Positions 43,155 to 51,236 of a stretch of DNA of 63,418 nucleotides are shown piece by piece. The notes under the pieces were generated by a model, which worked only from the letters and a program-made list of their open reading frames with translations, was not told the origin of the DNA and made no database searches. Numbering within the stretch: position 1 is the stretch's first letter; every line of letters begins with the position of its first letter. Origin of the DNA: an uncultured Bacilli bacterium (GTDB taxonomy: Bacteria; Bacillota_I; Bacilli_A; RF39; UBA660); the NCBI GenBank assembly GCA_934162265.1, contig CAKPHZ010000004.1:1-63418 (forward strand). Direction: 5' to 3'. The translations under genes were made by a program, and so were the position numbers.

Positions 43155-45490
43155 CTTGATAATCCTTTCACATTATTTATACTTACATCGTTTATATTAT
43201 ACCATCCTTCAGCATAGGCTTTGATTTCTTCTGGCGTTAACGTTGTACTTCCGTCATAGTTTTGAAGATATTTTTCTTTGTTGGCAGTTAAAATACTTAC
43301 CATTTCTCCACCTTTGTTTAATAATTCATCTATTTTCTGATTGGCATCTGGATTATAGGCATAAATAACATTCATTCCATCATTATTAACAATTCCGGTT
43401 CCGATTACAACCCTTTTAGGCTTTGTTCCATAATATAATGTTTGACCGTTTTCATTGTAATATGCGTCATATTCGTCATCATGAATATTGCCATCTACTG
43501 TTACTTCACTACCAATTCGAATTGAATTTTCATTAAGATTGTTATATTCATTGGCTTCATAAGAAGTATATGTTTCTACATCATCATCAAGATATGTTAA
43601 GTTAGATGAATCATTTTCTGTATATAAATTGGTATCATCATATTCAGATAAACCAATATTATCGTCACTATCATTAATTAAAAATTCCTCATTACTAGTT
43701 GAATAATCATTTAATACATCATTTTTGTCTAACGATGATTGTGTACCTGCAAGATTTATCTCTGAATTTTCATCATTGCTTTCAGCTGCATTAGGATTTG
43801 GGTTAGTGTTTTTTTTGAAAATTGCTGTTCTTTCAGCACATATCAAAACTAGATTCACTGCAACGGAAGATATTTTTGTTATCAATCTTCTAAAAATATT
43901 TTTCTTTGGTTTCCTAACTGATGTTACTTCTTTTTTCTTTTTTGTTTTTTTATCTTGCGTATCTTTTTTATTTTTTTCTTTTGAAGAATCCAAATCATCT
44001 GTTGTTGGTGAAATATCTGAAATTTCACTTGAACTCTTACTTTCTTTTTTTATTGATTCTGTTTTTTTTAAATCTTCTTTATGTATTTTATCAGCTTCTT
44101 GTTGCTGCTGTCTTTCTAAATTTCTTAAGTTACTTTGAAATAATTCATTAAATTGTCTTATTAAATCTTCATCAGTGGTAGACACATTTTTGTTAACAGA
44201 TTGTTTATCATTCGTGCTTAGATTTGCAATTGTTGTATTTAATGCATCATTCAAATCCTTACTAAAACTAGTGATTGGTTTCATAACTGGTTCTGAAGGT
44301 TCAACCTCTGGCTCTACTTCTTCTGAGATATTATTTTTCTCAAAATTATCTTGTAATGGAAGTGGGACACCCCTTGATACCAATAGATCGGCAATTGCTT
44401 CTGCTTCGTTGGCTACTTCGGCAAAATCCTCTGGTAAATTTTTTTCTGTTTCATCTTTGTAATCTTCTAATATTTTTGTTAATTGATTATACCTCATTTG
44501 CAGGTCTTCTGACGATAAATTTTTTAAATTTTCATAGCTCATCGTCGAATCTTGAGTAGGAATACCTTCTATCTCGTTGTTATTATCATTATTGGCATTT
44601 ATAATTGGAGTATTTTCATTAAAATAGTCAATATTCTGAGATTGAATAATTTGGTTATCTAGGTTATTTATAAGACTTTCAGGAAGAAATTTCTTATTTC
44701 TATCAATTTCATTTTGGAGAATAATTCTGTCTCTTGACATTTCTTTACTCTCTTGCTCATCTCTAGCAATAGTAGTATCAATCTCTTGCATTTTTTCTAA
44801 ATTGTTTAAAACAATTTCGTAGCAATTGATAATTTGTGTGTTTTTTAATAATTTTCTTTTTTCTTTTCTAATACAACTTTCTAAAAAATGTAAATTTTTG
44901 ATATATTCTTCTCTAGAAATTGTATCCTTTTCTGACTCCAACATTTGGATTTCTTCTGCTAAATGTTTTAATTCATTTTGACTTACTACTATCTCATTTT
45001 GATAATCCTCTATTTTCTCTGGTGATTTTTCAACTAAATTAGGTTCTTCGGGTAAGTTTTTATTGGAATTTTCTTTGTTATTTTTGGCATTAATAGTATT
45101 TTTAGATATTGCATTCTGTAATTCTTGTGGTAAAATTGTCATATTTTGTTCTATAAGATTTTGTAATCTTTTTCTGTCATTTTCTAATTCATTTTTCTCT
45201 TGTAAACTACTAACTTTTATTTTTTCTAAGTTTTCTAGACTTTCTTGATATATTTTTAACATATCATAAGCTTTTGTAATACGTTCTAAAGTTTCTTTTC
45301 TCTCTAAGAGACGATTTCTATAATTCACTGCTTGATTCTCTTCAATTTTCCACTTTGAATCATATTCATATTTACTTATTTTGTTTTTTTCAATTTCTAA
45401 TTCATTTAATGTGTGATTAATACTTTTTAAGTTTTCTTCTATTTCATTTAATTCTTTTTGGTAAGTCTCCAATATTATTTTTTCTTCCAT
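43151..45490 (-). CDS. large coiled-coil, single-TM protein
   Basis: The 779-residue protein has an N-terminal half of long coiled coils (for example ELNEIEENLKSINHTLNELE, and a similar repeat around 160-270). The middle is acidic and low-complexity with Lys-rich stretches (KEKNKKDTQDKKTKKKKE). One hydrophobic segment is near residues 545-565 (ISSVAVNLVLICAE). After a Ser/Asn/Asp-rich linker comes a folded C-terminal domain containing VTVDGNIHDDEYDAYYNENG and KPKRVVIGTGIVNNDGMNVI. I do not recognise it. The domain plan suggests a cytosolic coil tethered to the membrane with a surface-exposed tail. It has its own promoter and sits between rplL and rpoB. Confidence 0.75.
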   Translation of the reverse strand: MEEKIILETYQKELNEIEENLKSINHTLNELEIEKNKISKYEYDSKWKIEENQAVNYRNRLLERKETLERITKAYDMLKIYQESLENLEKIKVSSLQEKNELENDRKRLQNLIEQNMTILPQELQNAISKNTINAKNNKENSNKNLPEEPNLVEKSPEKIEDYQNEIVVSQNELKHLAEEIQMLESEKDTISREEYIKNLHFLESCIRKEKRKLLKNTQIINCYEIVLNNLEKMQEIDTTIARDEQESKEMSRDRIILQNEIDRNKKFLPESLINNLDNQIIQSQNIDYFNENTPIINANNDNNNEIEGIPTQDSTMSYENLKNLSSEDLQMRYNQLTKILEDYKDETEKNLPEDFAEVANEAEAIADLLVSRGVPLPLQDNFEKNNISEEVEPEVEPSEPVMKPITSFSKDLNDALNTTIANLSTNDKQSVNKNVSTTDEDLIRQFNELFQSNLRNLERQQQQEADKIHKEDLKKTESIKKESKSSSEISDISPTTDDLDSSKEKNKKDTQDKKTKKKKEVTSVRKPKKNIFRRLITKISSVAVNLVLICAERTAIFKKNTNPNPNAAESNDENSEINLAGTQSSLDKNDVLNDYSTSNEEFLINDSDDNIGLSEYDDTNLYTENDSSNLTYLDDDVETYTSYEANEYNNLNENSIRIGSEVTVDGNIHDDEYDAYYNENGQTLYYGTKPKRVVIGTGIVNNDGMNVIYAYNPDANQKIDELLNKGGEMVSILTANKEKYLQNYDGSTTLTPEEIKAYAEGWYNINDVSINNVKGLSR

Positions 45491-45511
45491 AGTGTTTCAC
45501 CTCTTGATAAG

Positions 45512-45540
45512 ATTTTAACATAAAGTTTAATTTTATTCAA
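45512..45540 (-). promoter_or_regulatory. promoter of coiled-coil membrane protein gene
   Basis: Minus-strand TTGAAT (45535-45540) and TAAAAT (45512-45517) have a 17-base spacer, 22 bases before the start codon. Confidence 0.6.
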
Positions 45541-45580
45541 TTATTCTCTTTATGATTTACATTAAGTTTTTTATTTTGTC

Positions 45581-45605
45581 AAAAAAAGAATCGGTGACCC
45601 GATTC
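45581..45605 (-). terminator. terminator of rplJ-rplL
   Basis: A 7-bp GC-containing stem GAATCGG / CCGATTC (45588-45605) is followed by T7 on the minus strand. It separates rplL from the downstream coiled-coil gene. Confidence 0.9.
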
Positions 45606-45619
45606 CATTTCATGAATTA

Positions 45620-45988
45620 TTATTGTAATTCTACTGAAGCTCCAGCTTCCTCTAATTGAGCTTTTAATGCGTCTGCTTCTTCTTTTGCTACGCCTTCCTT
45701 AATTGCTCCACCATTGTCAGCGATTTCTTTTGCTTCTTTTAATCCTAAACCAGTTACTTCTTTAATAATTTTGATTACTGGTAATTTGTTTGCTCCTGCT
45801 GCTGTTAATACAACATTAACTTTAGAAGGACCAGTTTCTTCAGCTGCTGCAACTGGTGCTGCTGCTACTGCTACTGCACTTGGATCTACACCAAGTTCCT
45901 CCTTCATTGCGTCTACTAATTCTTTAATTTCAAGAATTGTCATTTCTTTTAATGAACTAATAAATTCATCTCTTGTTAATTTTGCCAT
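45620..45988 (-). CDS. rplL: 50S ribosomal protein L7/L12
   Basis: The 122-residue stalk protein recruits translation factors to the ribosome. It has the N-terminal dimerisation helices (MTILEIKELVDAMKEELG), the Ala-rich hinge (AVAVAAAPVAAAEE) and the C-terminal domain (KVNVVLTAAGANKLPVIKII, GLGLKEAKEIADNGG). AGGAGG precedes the ATG. It forms an operon with rplJ under L10-leader control. Confidence 0.98.
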   Translation of the reverse strand: MAKLTRDEFISSLKEMTILEIKELVDAMKEELGVDPSAVAVAAAPVAAAEETGPSKVNVVLTAAGANKLPVIKIIKEVTGLGLKEAKEIADNGGAIKEGVAKEEADALKAQLEEAGASVELQ

Positions 45989-46015
45989 TATAAATTCCTC
46001 CTCATATTTTTATTA

Positions 46016-46510
46016 TTAATTTTCTTCTTTTTCTTTTGAATATAAATCTAGACAGATAGATAAGTCTCTTACTGTAGCCATTAATCCACCTGCTAACATT
46101 GTTAATAATCCTTCTCTTGATGGGATTGCAGCATAAGAATTTAACTCTTCTTTATTTGCAACTTTTCCTTCTACTACTCCAGCTTTTAATTCTAAAGCTT
46201 CATGCTTTTTTGCAAATTCACTAATAATTTTTACTGGAGCAAGTTCATCACTAGAGAATGAAATTGCTGTTGGTCCTTCTAGATAATTATCTAATTCTAG
46301 ACCACTATCTGCGATCGCTCTTTTTGCTAAAGTATTTTTATATACTTTATAGTCAGATTCTGATTCTCTTAAACTTCTTCTTAATTCAGTTACTTCTGAT
46401 ACTTTTAATCCACGAGGATCAAATAAAACGATCGATTTTGCATTGGCGAATTTTTCTTTTATTTCGTCAATAACAACTTGCTTTTGTTCTAGGATTTTAG
46501 CATTTGCCAT
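46016..46510 (-). CDS. rplJ: 50S ribosomal protein L10
   Basis: The 164-residue protein anchors the L7/L12 dimers to 23S rRNA. It shows VLFDPRGLKVSEVTELRRSL, YKVYKNTLAKRAI and a helical C-terminus (SICLDLYSKEKEEN) that binds the L7/L12 dimers. AAAGGAGTTG precedes the ATG. It is regulated through the L10 leader directly upstream. Confidence 0.97.
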   Translation of the reverse strand: MANAKILEQKQVVIDEIKEKFANAKSIVLFDPRGLKVSEVTELRRSLRESESDYKVYKNTLAKRAIADSGLELDNYLEGPTAISFSSDELAPVKIISEFAKKHEALELKAGVVEGKVANKEELNSYAAIPSREGLLTMLAGGLMATVRDLSICLDLYSKEKEEN

Positions 46511-46664
46511 CTATAACAACTCCTTTCTGTTCTTTATGCCTTAAAAAATCTCTCAGAAACAATATTCCCGAGAGATAAAAAGATTTTTCTACTTTATTCC
46601 TCGGTAAGATTATTAAACACTTTTTGTGTCCTTACTGTCTTGGGCATAAATTTCTGATTACGCG
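46511..46664 (-). ncRNA. L10 ribosomal protein leader with attenuator
   Basis: The leader contains the conserved-looking TTATGCCCAAGACAGTAAGG stretch and ATAATCTTACCGAGG, as in the L10 leader family, which binds L10(L12)4. It is followed by an attenuator: ATCTCTC / GAGAGAT stem (46548-46576) with T6 on the minus strand. Excess L10 should stabilise termination before rplJ. Confidence 0.85.
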
Positions 46665-46668
46665 TTAT

Positions 46669-46697
46669 ATTATATAATACTTAAAATTATTTGTCAA
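46669..46697 (-). promoter_or_regulatory. rplJ-rplL promoter overlapping rplA 3' end
   Basis: Consensus TTGACA (46692-46697) and TATAAT (46669-46674) with a 17-base spacer on the minus strand. The -35 lies within the last codons of rplA. Confidence 0.88.
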
Positions 46698-47382
46698 CAC
46701 TTGTTAAATCAATTTTTACTCCAGGTCCCATTGTAGATGAGATAGAGATATTTTTAACATAGTTTCCTTTAGCAGTTGATGGTTTTGCTTTAAGTATTAC
46801 TTCGATAAATGCTTTTAAGTTTTCTGCTAATTTTACATCTTCGAAACTAGTTTTTCCGAAAATACCATGAACGTTACCATAACTATCTGTTCTATAGTTT
46901 ACTTTTCCTTTTTTTGTTTCTTCTATTGCTTTTGCTACATCTGTAGTAACTGTACCTGTTTTAGGGTTAGGCATCAATCCTTTAGGTCCTAATAATTTAC
47001 CAATTTTACCTAATTGAGGCATCATTTCTGGAGTGGCAATGATAACATCAAAGTCAAACCAATTTTCTTTAGCAATTTTGTCAATCATGTCTGCATCTCC
47101 TACATAATCTGCTCCAGCAGCAGTAGCAGCTTTAGCTTGGTCTCCTTTTGCTAATACTAAGATTTTCTTTGTTTTACCTGTTCCGTGTGGTAATACAACA
47201 GCGCCTCTTAATTGTTGGTCAGCTTTTTTTACATCTAAGTTTAAGTTCATTGCTACTTCTAAAGTTTCATCAAATTTAGAATTTGATGTTTTCTTTACTA
47301 ATGCAACGGCTTCTTCAATAGAATAACTTTTATTTTTATCAACTTGTTCTAAGTTAGCAACGTATCTCTTGCTCTTTTTCAT
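46687..47382 (-). CDS. rplA: 50S ribosomal protein L1
   Basis: The 231-residue protein forms the mobile L1 stalk of the ribosome. It contains KFDETLEVAMNLNLDVKKAD, VVLPHGTGKTKKILVLAKG, GKLLGPKGLMPNPKTGTVT and SSTMGPGVKID at its end, all typical. AAAGGAGGT precedes the ATG. It is the downstream partner of rplK. The short leader upstream shares a motif with the rplK leader. Confidence 0.97.
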   Translation of the reverse strand: MKKSKRYVANLEQVDKNKSYSIEEAVALVKKTSNSKFDETLEVAMNLNLDVKKADQQLRGAVVLPHGTGKTKKILVLAKGDQAKAATAAGADYVGDADMIDKIAKENWFDFDVIIATPEMMPQLGKIGKLLGPKGLMPNPKTGTVTTDVAKAIEETKKGKVNYRTDSYGNVHGIFGKTSFEDVKLAENLKAFIEVILKAKPSTAKGNYVKNISISSTMGPGVKIDLTSVDK

Positions 47383-47455
47383 TTTTTTACCTCCTTTGTG
47401 GTTCGTGCGGACTTTAATCCTTCCACTTAATAGGAATTATCCTATTTAGGAATTA
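47383..47455 (-). promoter_or_regulatory. rplA leader, candidate L1-type regulatory motif
   Basis: The RNA contains ATTAAGTGGAAGGATTAAAG followed by a CCAC that can pair with the GTGG across about 20 bases, just before the SD. The sequence TAAGTGGAAGGA is repeated in the rplK leader. It may be a ribosomal-protein binding site, which is inference. Confidence 0.45.
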
Positions 47456-47875
47456 TTAATCTTTAATTTCGATTCCCATGTTACGAGCTGTTCCTTCTAC
47501 AATTTTCATTGCAGCTTCAACATCGTAAGCATTTAAATCTGGCATTTTAGTTTCAGCAACTTCTTTTAATTGGTCACGAGTAATTGTTGCAACTGTTTCT
47601 CCTTTAGTTGTTCCTTTTGCAACTTTGGCAACCTTTTTAAGTAAGAATGGTGCTGGTGGAGTTTTTAATACCAAATCAAAACTTCTATCATCATAGATAG
47701 TGATTTCAACTGGTAATACATCTCCCATTTTGTCTTTTGATAAGTCATTAAATTTTGTACAAAACTCTTGTAAGTTAATTCCTGCAGGTCCTAATACTGT
47801 TCCAACTGGTGGAGCAGGTGTAGCACGTCCAGCAGGGATTTGTAATTTAATTTTCTTCGTAATTTCTTTTGCCAC
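47456..47875 (-). CDS. rplK: 50S ribosomal protein L11
   Basis: The 139-residue protein of the GTPase-associated centre has IKLQIPAGRATPAPPVGTVL with the conserved proline region, GINLQEFCTKFND, and the C-terminal RNA-binding domain (LNAYDVEAAMKIVEGTARNM). I start at the GTG at 47873-47875, eight bases after AGGAGG. A GTG three codons upstream lies inside the SD. Confidence 0.97.
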   Translation of the reverse strand: MAKEITKKIKLQIPAGRATPAPPVGTVLGPAGINLQEFCTKFNDLSKDKMGDVLPVEITIYDDRSFDLVLKTPPAPFLLKKVAKVAKGTTKGETVATITRDQLKEVAETKMPDLNAYDVEAAMKIVEGTARNMGIEIKD

Positions 47876-48017
47876 GAAAAACACCTCCTAATTAAATTTG
47901 TTATTTTTTCGCGAGTGGTTCAAACGGGTGGAAAAGTTAGATTCGGTAAGTGTCCGCCCTCTTCTTTTTACTTTTCTCTCCTTCCACTTATTAAACCTAA
48001 TACTTGCTGCGGTTATA
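47876..48017 (-). promoter_or_regulatory. rplK leader with motif shared with rplA leader
   Basis: The transcribed leader of about 135 bases contains TTAATAAGTGGAAGGA (47979-47994), the same core as in the rplA leader. CCAC elements lie further on, and a GGGCGGACAC stretch is notably GC-rich for this window. It is a candidate autoregulatory RNA of the L11/L1 operon. Confidence 0.5.
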
Positions 48018-48046
48018 ATCATAACATACTTTTTTTTCATTTTCAA
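48018..48046 (-). promoter_or_regulatory. rplK-rplA promoter
   Basis: Minus-strand TTGAAA (48041-48046) and TATGAT (48018-48023) have a 17-base spacer. Confidence 0.7.
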
Positions 48047-48086
48047 CTATTATTTGCTTTTATTTCAGTAAATACATATATCTTTA

Positions 48087-48623
48087 TTAGTCTATACTAG
48101 AAATTTCTGATAAATCTACTTCAACTTTCGTAGCTTGACCAAATAAATCGACATTTACGTTTAACTTTTGGGTTTTCATATCTACACTTTCGATTGTACC
48201 TTCCATATCTTTGAACGGTCCTTCTAAGATACGTACTTTTTTTCCTGGTTCTAATTCTTTAGAAGCATCTATTCTACTTAATCCCATCTTACCTAGAATG
48301 TCATCCACTTCATTCGGTAATAATGGAATTGGTTTTGCTCCCTTTCCTGATGAGCCGATAAATCCAGTTACTCCTTGCGTATTTCTTACGATGTACCACG
48401 CTTCATCTGACATTACCATTTCTACTAAAACGTATCCTGGTAACATCTTTTTTACTTTTTCTTTTCTTACTCCATCTTTTACTTCAACGATTTTTTGTTC
48501 TGGAACAACGACACGATAAATATTTTTGTGAAGTTCCATAGAGTTAATCATCATTTCTAATTTTTCTTTTACTTTATATTCGTAACCTGTTACTGTTGTT
48601 ACTACATACCATTCTTTTTTCAT
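48087..48623 (-). CDS. nusG: transcription termination/antitermination protein NusG
   Basis: The 178-residue factor couples RNA polymerase to termination or translation. It has the NGN domain (KKEWYVVTTVTGYEYKVKEK, LPGYVLVEMVMSDEAWYIVR, GVTGFIGSSGKGAKPIPL) and the C-terminal KOW motif (PGKKVRILEGPFKDMEGTIE). The start shares a base with the secE stop, and the SD (GGAGTGTGAAGGCATA) is inside secE. It is transcribed with secE. Confidence 0.97.
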   Translation of the reverse strand: MKKEWYVVTTVTGYEYKVKEKLEMMINSMELHKNIYRVVVPEQKIVEVKDGVRKEKVKKMLPGYVLVEMVMSDEAWYIVRNTQGVTGFIGSSGKGAKPIPLLPNEVDDILGKMGLSRIDASKELEPGKKVRILEGPFKDMEGTIESVDMKTQKLNVNVDLFGQATKVEVDLSEISSID

Positions 48624-48814
48624 TATGCCTTCACACTCCTTAATAGGGATACTAATAGGTCAATTACATAGAAATATGCACCTAGTGCTACCATAAAACT
48701 TACTGTTGTCAAAGAGTACTTTACTAAGTCCTTGCCGTTTGTCCACCGAATACGACTGATTTCTTTTTTTACTCCTTTGAAATAATTTTTGATTCCATTG
48801 ATTATTTTTTTCAT
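48623..48814 (-). CDS. secE: preprotein translocase subunit SecE
   Basis: The 63-residue single-TM subunit of SecYEG has an amphipathic helix NYFKGVKKEISRIRWTNGKD followed by one membrane segment (SFMVALGAYFYVIDLLV). The ATG at 48812-48814 follows AAGGAGG; a TTG one codon upstream is less likely. The ribosomal protein L33 gene, often encoded upstream of secE in Bacillota, is absent here. Confidence 0.93.
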   Translation of the reverse strand: MKKIINGIKNYFKGVKKEISRIRWTNGKDLVKYSLTTVSFMVALGAYFYVIDLLVSLLRSVKA

Positions 48815-48871
48815 CAAAATCCTCCTTAATCTTGCATTTGACTAAAATAAAAACACCTTCGTGTTGGTATA

Positions 48872-48900
48872 AATATAGCACTAGTAAGTATTTTTGTCAA
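48872..48900 (-). promoter_or_regulatory. secE-nusG promoter with early hairpin
   Basis: Minus-strand TTGACA (48895-48900) and TATATT (48872-48877) have a 17-base spacer; AAAATACTT follows the -35 directly. A short hairpin (AACAC-GAAG-GTGTT, 48852-48865) with a T-tract lies near the transcription start and could be a small attenuator. Confidence 0.82.
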
Positions 48901-49093
48901 TTCTATCCTTATATTTTATTAAAAAATACTTCATTATCTTTTTCCTATTATATATGGAGATATTTAATTTAGGTATTTTTCTCTTCTTTATTGGTAATAA
49001 TAATACCGATATAGGTAATATTTAATTCATATTATTTTTTGAAATGAAAAGTATGTTTATAATATTTTTATTGTTGTTTTAGGAGTTGATGAT

Positions 49094-49429
49094 ATGGAGT
49101 TTGGTGATAAAGTTAAATTACTTAGAAAGAAACACGATTTATCACAAGATAGTTTAGCTACCATTTTGAAAATTAATCGAAATTGTTTATCTAGGATAGA
49201 AACTGGAAAATCAGAACCTTCTTTGTCAGTAATTCGTGATATTGCTGAATATTTTAAAGTAGACGTAGCAAGTTTAATGGATATTCAGAGTAAAAAAATA
49301 GATACCAAAGATAAAATTAAAAAGATAGCAGATGGTTGTCAATATCTTATGGATGATGATTTAGATTTTTTAATTCGTGTTATTTCTGTAATGAGAGAAG
49401 AATATGTAAAATACAATGGCAATGAATAA
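49094..49429 (+). CDS. XRE-family transcriptional regulator
   Basis: The 111-residue protein has an XRE/Cro HTH (about residues 5-60: VKLLRKKHDLSQDSLATIL, INRNCLSRIETGKSEPSL) and a short C-terminal helical part (DDDLDFLIRVISVMREEY) likely used for dimerisation. AGGAGTTGATGAT precedes the ATG. TATAAT (49058-49063) lies upstream, without a good -35. GGTAATA-type repeats at about 49000-49022 could be its operator. It ends in a strong terminator, so it is monocistronic. Confidence 0.87.
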   Translation: MEFGDKVKLLRKKHDLSQDSLATILKINRNCLSRIETGKSEPSLSVIRDIAEYFKVDVASLMDIQSKKIDTKDKIKKIADGCQYLMDDDLDFLIRVISVMREEYVKYNGNE

Positions 49430-49472
49430 AAAGAAAGGTTGTTATAAGTATTTTCCGTTTAATATATATTGT

Positions 49473-49505
49473 AAAACAATACGAGATGTATTGTTTTTTC
49501 TTGTT
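49473..49505 (+). terminator. terminator of XRE gene
   Basis: A perfect 10-bp stem AAAACAATAC / GTATTGTTTT with a GAGAT loop (49473-49497) is followed by TTCTTGTTTTTTT on the plus strand. Confidence 0.9.
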
Positions 49506-49546
49506 TTTTTGATTATAATTTTTATAGAAAGAGGGGAGAATTAAAG

Positions 49547-50407
49547 ATGAAAGTTAGTAATCATTGGCAGGAATACTCTTGTCTTGCTAGTGGAGATGGA
49601 GAAAAAATTGAAAAGTGGGGAAATATTATTTTAAGAAGACCTGATCCGCAAATTATTTGGAAAAAATCAAAAGATAATATTTGGAATGAATGGGATGCAT
49701 GGTACCATAGAAGTAATAAAGGAGGAGGGAATTGGGAATTTAAGAAAACTCTTCCTTCTGAATGGAAAATTCATTATAAAGATTTAACTTTTAAAGTTAG
49801 TCCTACTAATTTTAAACATACTGGTATTTTTCCTGAGCAAGCTACTAATTGGGATTATGTGATGGAAAAAATTCAATCATCTTCGCAAGATGAATTTAGA
49901 GTTTTAAATTTATTTGCTTATACTGGTTGTGCTACAATGGCTGCTTCTTTTGCTGGAGCTAGCGAGGTGGTTCACGTTGATGCTTCTAAAGGAATGATCG
50001 AATGGGCAAAAGAGAATATGCATTTGTGTGGACTGGAACAACATAAGATTCGTTTTATTGTAGATGATGTGATTAAATTTTTGGAAAGAGAGAAGAGAAG
50101 GGGAAGGACATATCATGGAATTATTATGGATCCTCCTAGTTATGGAAGAGGTCCAAAGGGGGAAGTATGGAGATTAGAGGATAATTTACAAGAATTATTG
50201 GATAAAGTTAAAGATGTATTAGATGATGATTTTTCTTTTCTATTAATCAATTCTTACACTACTGGGATTTCTCCCACTTCTTTAGAAAATATTTTAAAAA
50301 TAACTTTTCCTCATACTAATATTGATACTGGAGAAATAGGATTACCAATTATTGAAAATGATTTGGTACTTCCTTGTGGAATATATGGAAGAATTACGAA
50401 AGATTAA
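49547..50407 (+). CDS. class I SAM-dependent rRNA methyltransferase (RlmI/RlmL-like)
   Basis: The 286-residue enzyme has a PUA-like or other N-terminal part (LPSEWKIHYKDLTFKVSPTN) and a class I methyltransferase domain. Motif I is VLNLFAYTGCATMAASFAGA, the acidic loop follows in VVHVDASKGMIEWAKEN, and the amino-methylating motif is GIIMDPPSYGRG. The DPPSYGRGPKGE wording is shared with RlmI-type 23S rRNA or related N-methyltransferases; the exact position methylated is unknown. GAAAGAGGGGAG precedes the ATG. It overlaps the following RluA-type gene. Confidence 0.85.
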   Translation: MKVSNHWQEYSCLASGDGEKIEKWGNIILRRPDPQIIWKKSKDNIWNEWDAWYHRSNKGGGNWEFKKTLPSEWKIHYKDLTFKVSPTNFKHTGIFPEQATNWDYVMEKIQSSSQDEFRVLNLFAYTGCATMAASFAGASEVVHVDASKGMIEWAKENMHLCGLEQHKIRFIVDDVIKFLEREKRRGRTYHGIIMDPPSYGRGPKGEVWRLEDNLQELLDKVKDVLDDDFSFLLINSYTTGISPTSLENILKITFPHTNIDTGEIGLPIIENDLVLPCGIYGRITKD

Positions 50408-51053
50408 TGTTATTTTTGAAGATAATCACTTACTTGTTGTTGAGAAACCTATAAATATTCCTGTATGTGCAGATAGTTCCATGGATAGAGATTTGCTTTC
50501 TATATTGAAAGATTATTTGAAAGAGAAATATCATAAACCTGGAAATGTTTATTTAGGTTTAGTTCATCGTTTAGATAGACCTGTTTCTGGAGTTATGGTT
50601 TTTGCTAAAACAAGTAAGGCTGCTAGTAGGCTTGGAAAACAAGTAAGTGATCATACTTTAAAGAAAGAATATGTTGCTGTTGTAGAGGGAAAAGTTCCTG
50701 TTAAGGGAGAATTTGTTGATTATTTAAGAAAAGATGAAAAGAAAAATATTTCTTATGTTACGGATAAAAATCATGGGAAAGAAGCTAGGCTTTATTATAA
50801 AAGATTGGATTATAAAAATGGTTTTAGTTTAGTAGAAATTCATTTGGAAACTGGTCGTAGTCATCAGATTCGTGTGCAATTTTCTTCAAGAGGTTTTCCA
50901 TTAGTTGGAGATGCTAAATATAATAAAAACCATGATGGAAAGACTAGTATTGCTTTGTTTGCTAAAAAATTATCTTTTTATCATCCTATTACGAATGAAT
51001 TATTACAGTTTGAAATTGATATACCAAAAAGATACCCTTTTTCTTTGTTTTAG
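50385..51053 (+). CDS. RluA-family pseudouridine synthase
   Basis: Converts uridine to pseudouridine in rRNA or tRNA. The family motif with catalytic Asp is LVHRLDRPVSGVMVFAKTSK, preceded by NHLLVVEKPINIPV and followed by TGRSHQIRVQFSSRGFPLVG. The ATG at 50385 (MEELRKINVIF) is chosen because the motif begins at the expected distance. It lies 23 bases inside the upstream methyltransferase gene, so the two RNA-modifying enzymes are translationally coupled. No S4 domain is present. The target position is unknown. Confidence 0.9.
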   Translation: MEELRKINVIFEDNHLLVVEKPINIPVCADSSMDRDLLSILKDYLKEKYHKPGNVYLGLVHRLDRPVSGVMVFAKTSKAASRLGKQVSDHTLKKEYVAVVEGKVPVKGEFVDYLRKDEKKNISYVTDKNHGKEARLYYKRLDYKNGFSLVEIHLETGRSHQIRVQFSSRGFPLVGDAKYNKNHDGKTSIALFAKKLSFYHPITNELLQFEIDIPKRYPFSLF

Positions 51054-51066
51054 GGTGTTTTTTATT
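51034..51066 (+). terminator. terminator of methyltransferase-RluA operon
   Basis: A 5-bp stem ACCCT / AGGGT around the stop codon is followed by GTTTTTTATTTT on the plus strand. Confidence 0.6.
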
Positions 51067-51183
51067 TTATTATAATACTTATGAAGATTAAAGATTTTTG
51101 TAAGAATTAAATTATAATATAGCATAATTTTATTGTATTTTATGTTATACTTTTTGTAAGATACACAAAAAATTATTTTCTAC

Positions 51184-51214
51184 TTGACTCTCCTGTTTAC
51201 TGGAGTGATAAGTT
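51184..51214 (+). promoter_or_regulatory. MerR-type promoter/operator
   Basis: A -35 TTGACT (51184-51189) is followed by a 19-base spacer and TAAGTT. The unusually long spacer holds an inverted repeat, CTCC-x-GTTTAC-x-GGAG, the hallmark of promoters activated by MerR-family proteins through DNA untwisting. A second palindrome, GTGATAA-GT-TTATCAC, overlaps the -10. A conventional TATACT also lies at about 51144-51149. Confidence 0.75.
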
Positions 51215-51236
51215 TATCACGAGGGGAGGAAAATAG

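Noticed and set aside
43720..44560. Hydrophobic, Phe/Leu-rich frames opposite the coiled-coil gene
   Set aside because: Antisense of Lys/Glu-rich coiled coils always gives Phe/Leu-rich frames; no start signals support them.
48660..48881. Ribosomal protein L33 gene upstream of secE
   Set aside because: The overlapping frame lacks the C-x2-C...C-x2-C pattern and basic composition of L33; it is a shadow of secE.
51184..51236. Riboswitch-like stacked hairpins before the Cys-rich gene
   Set aside because: The -35 to -10 spacing of 19 with a central inverted repeat fits a MerR promoter better, and the transcript leader would be too short for a riboswitch.
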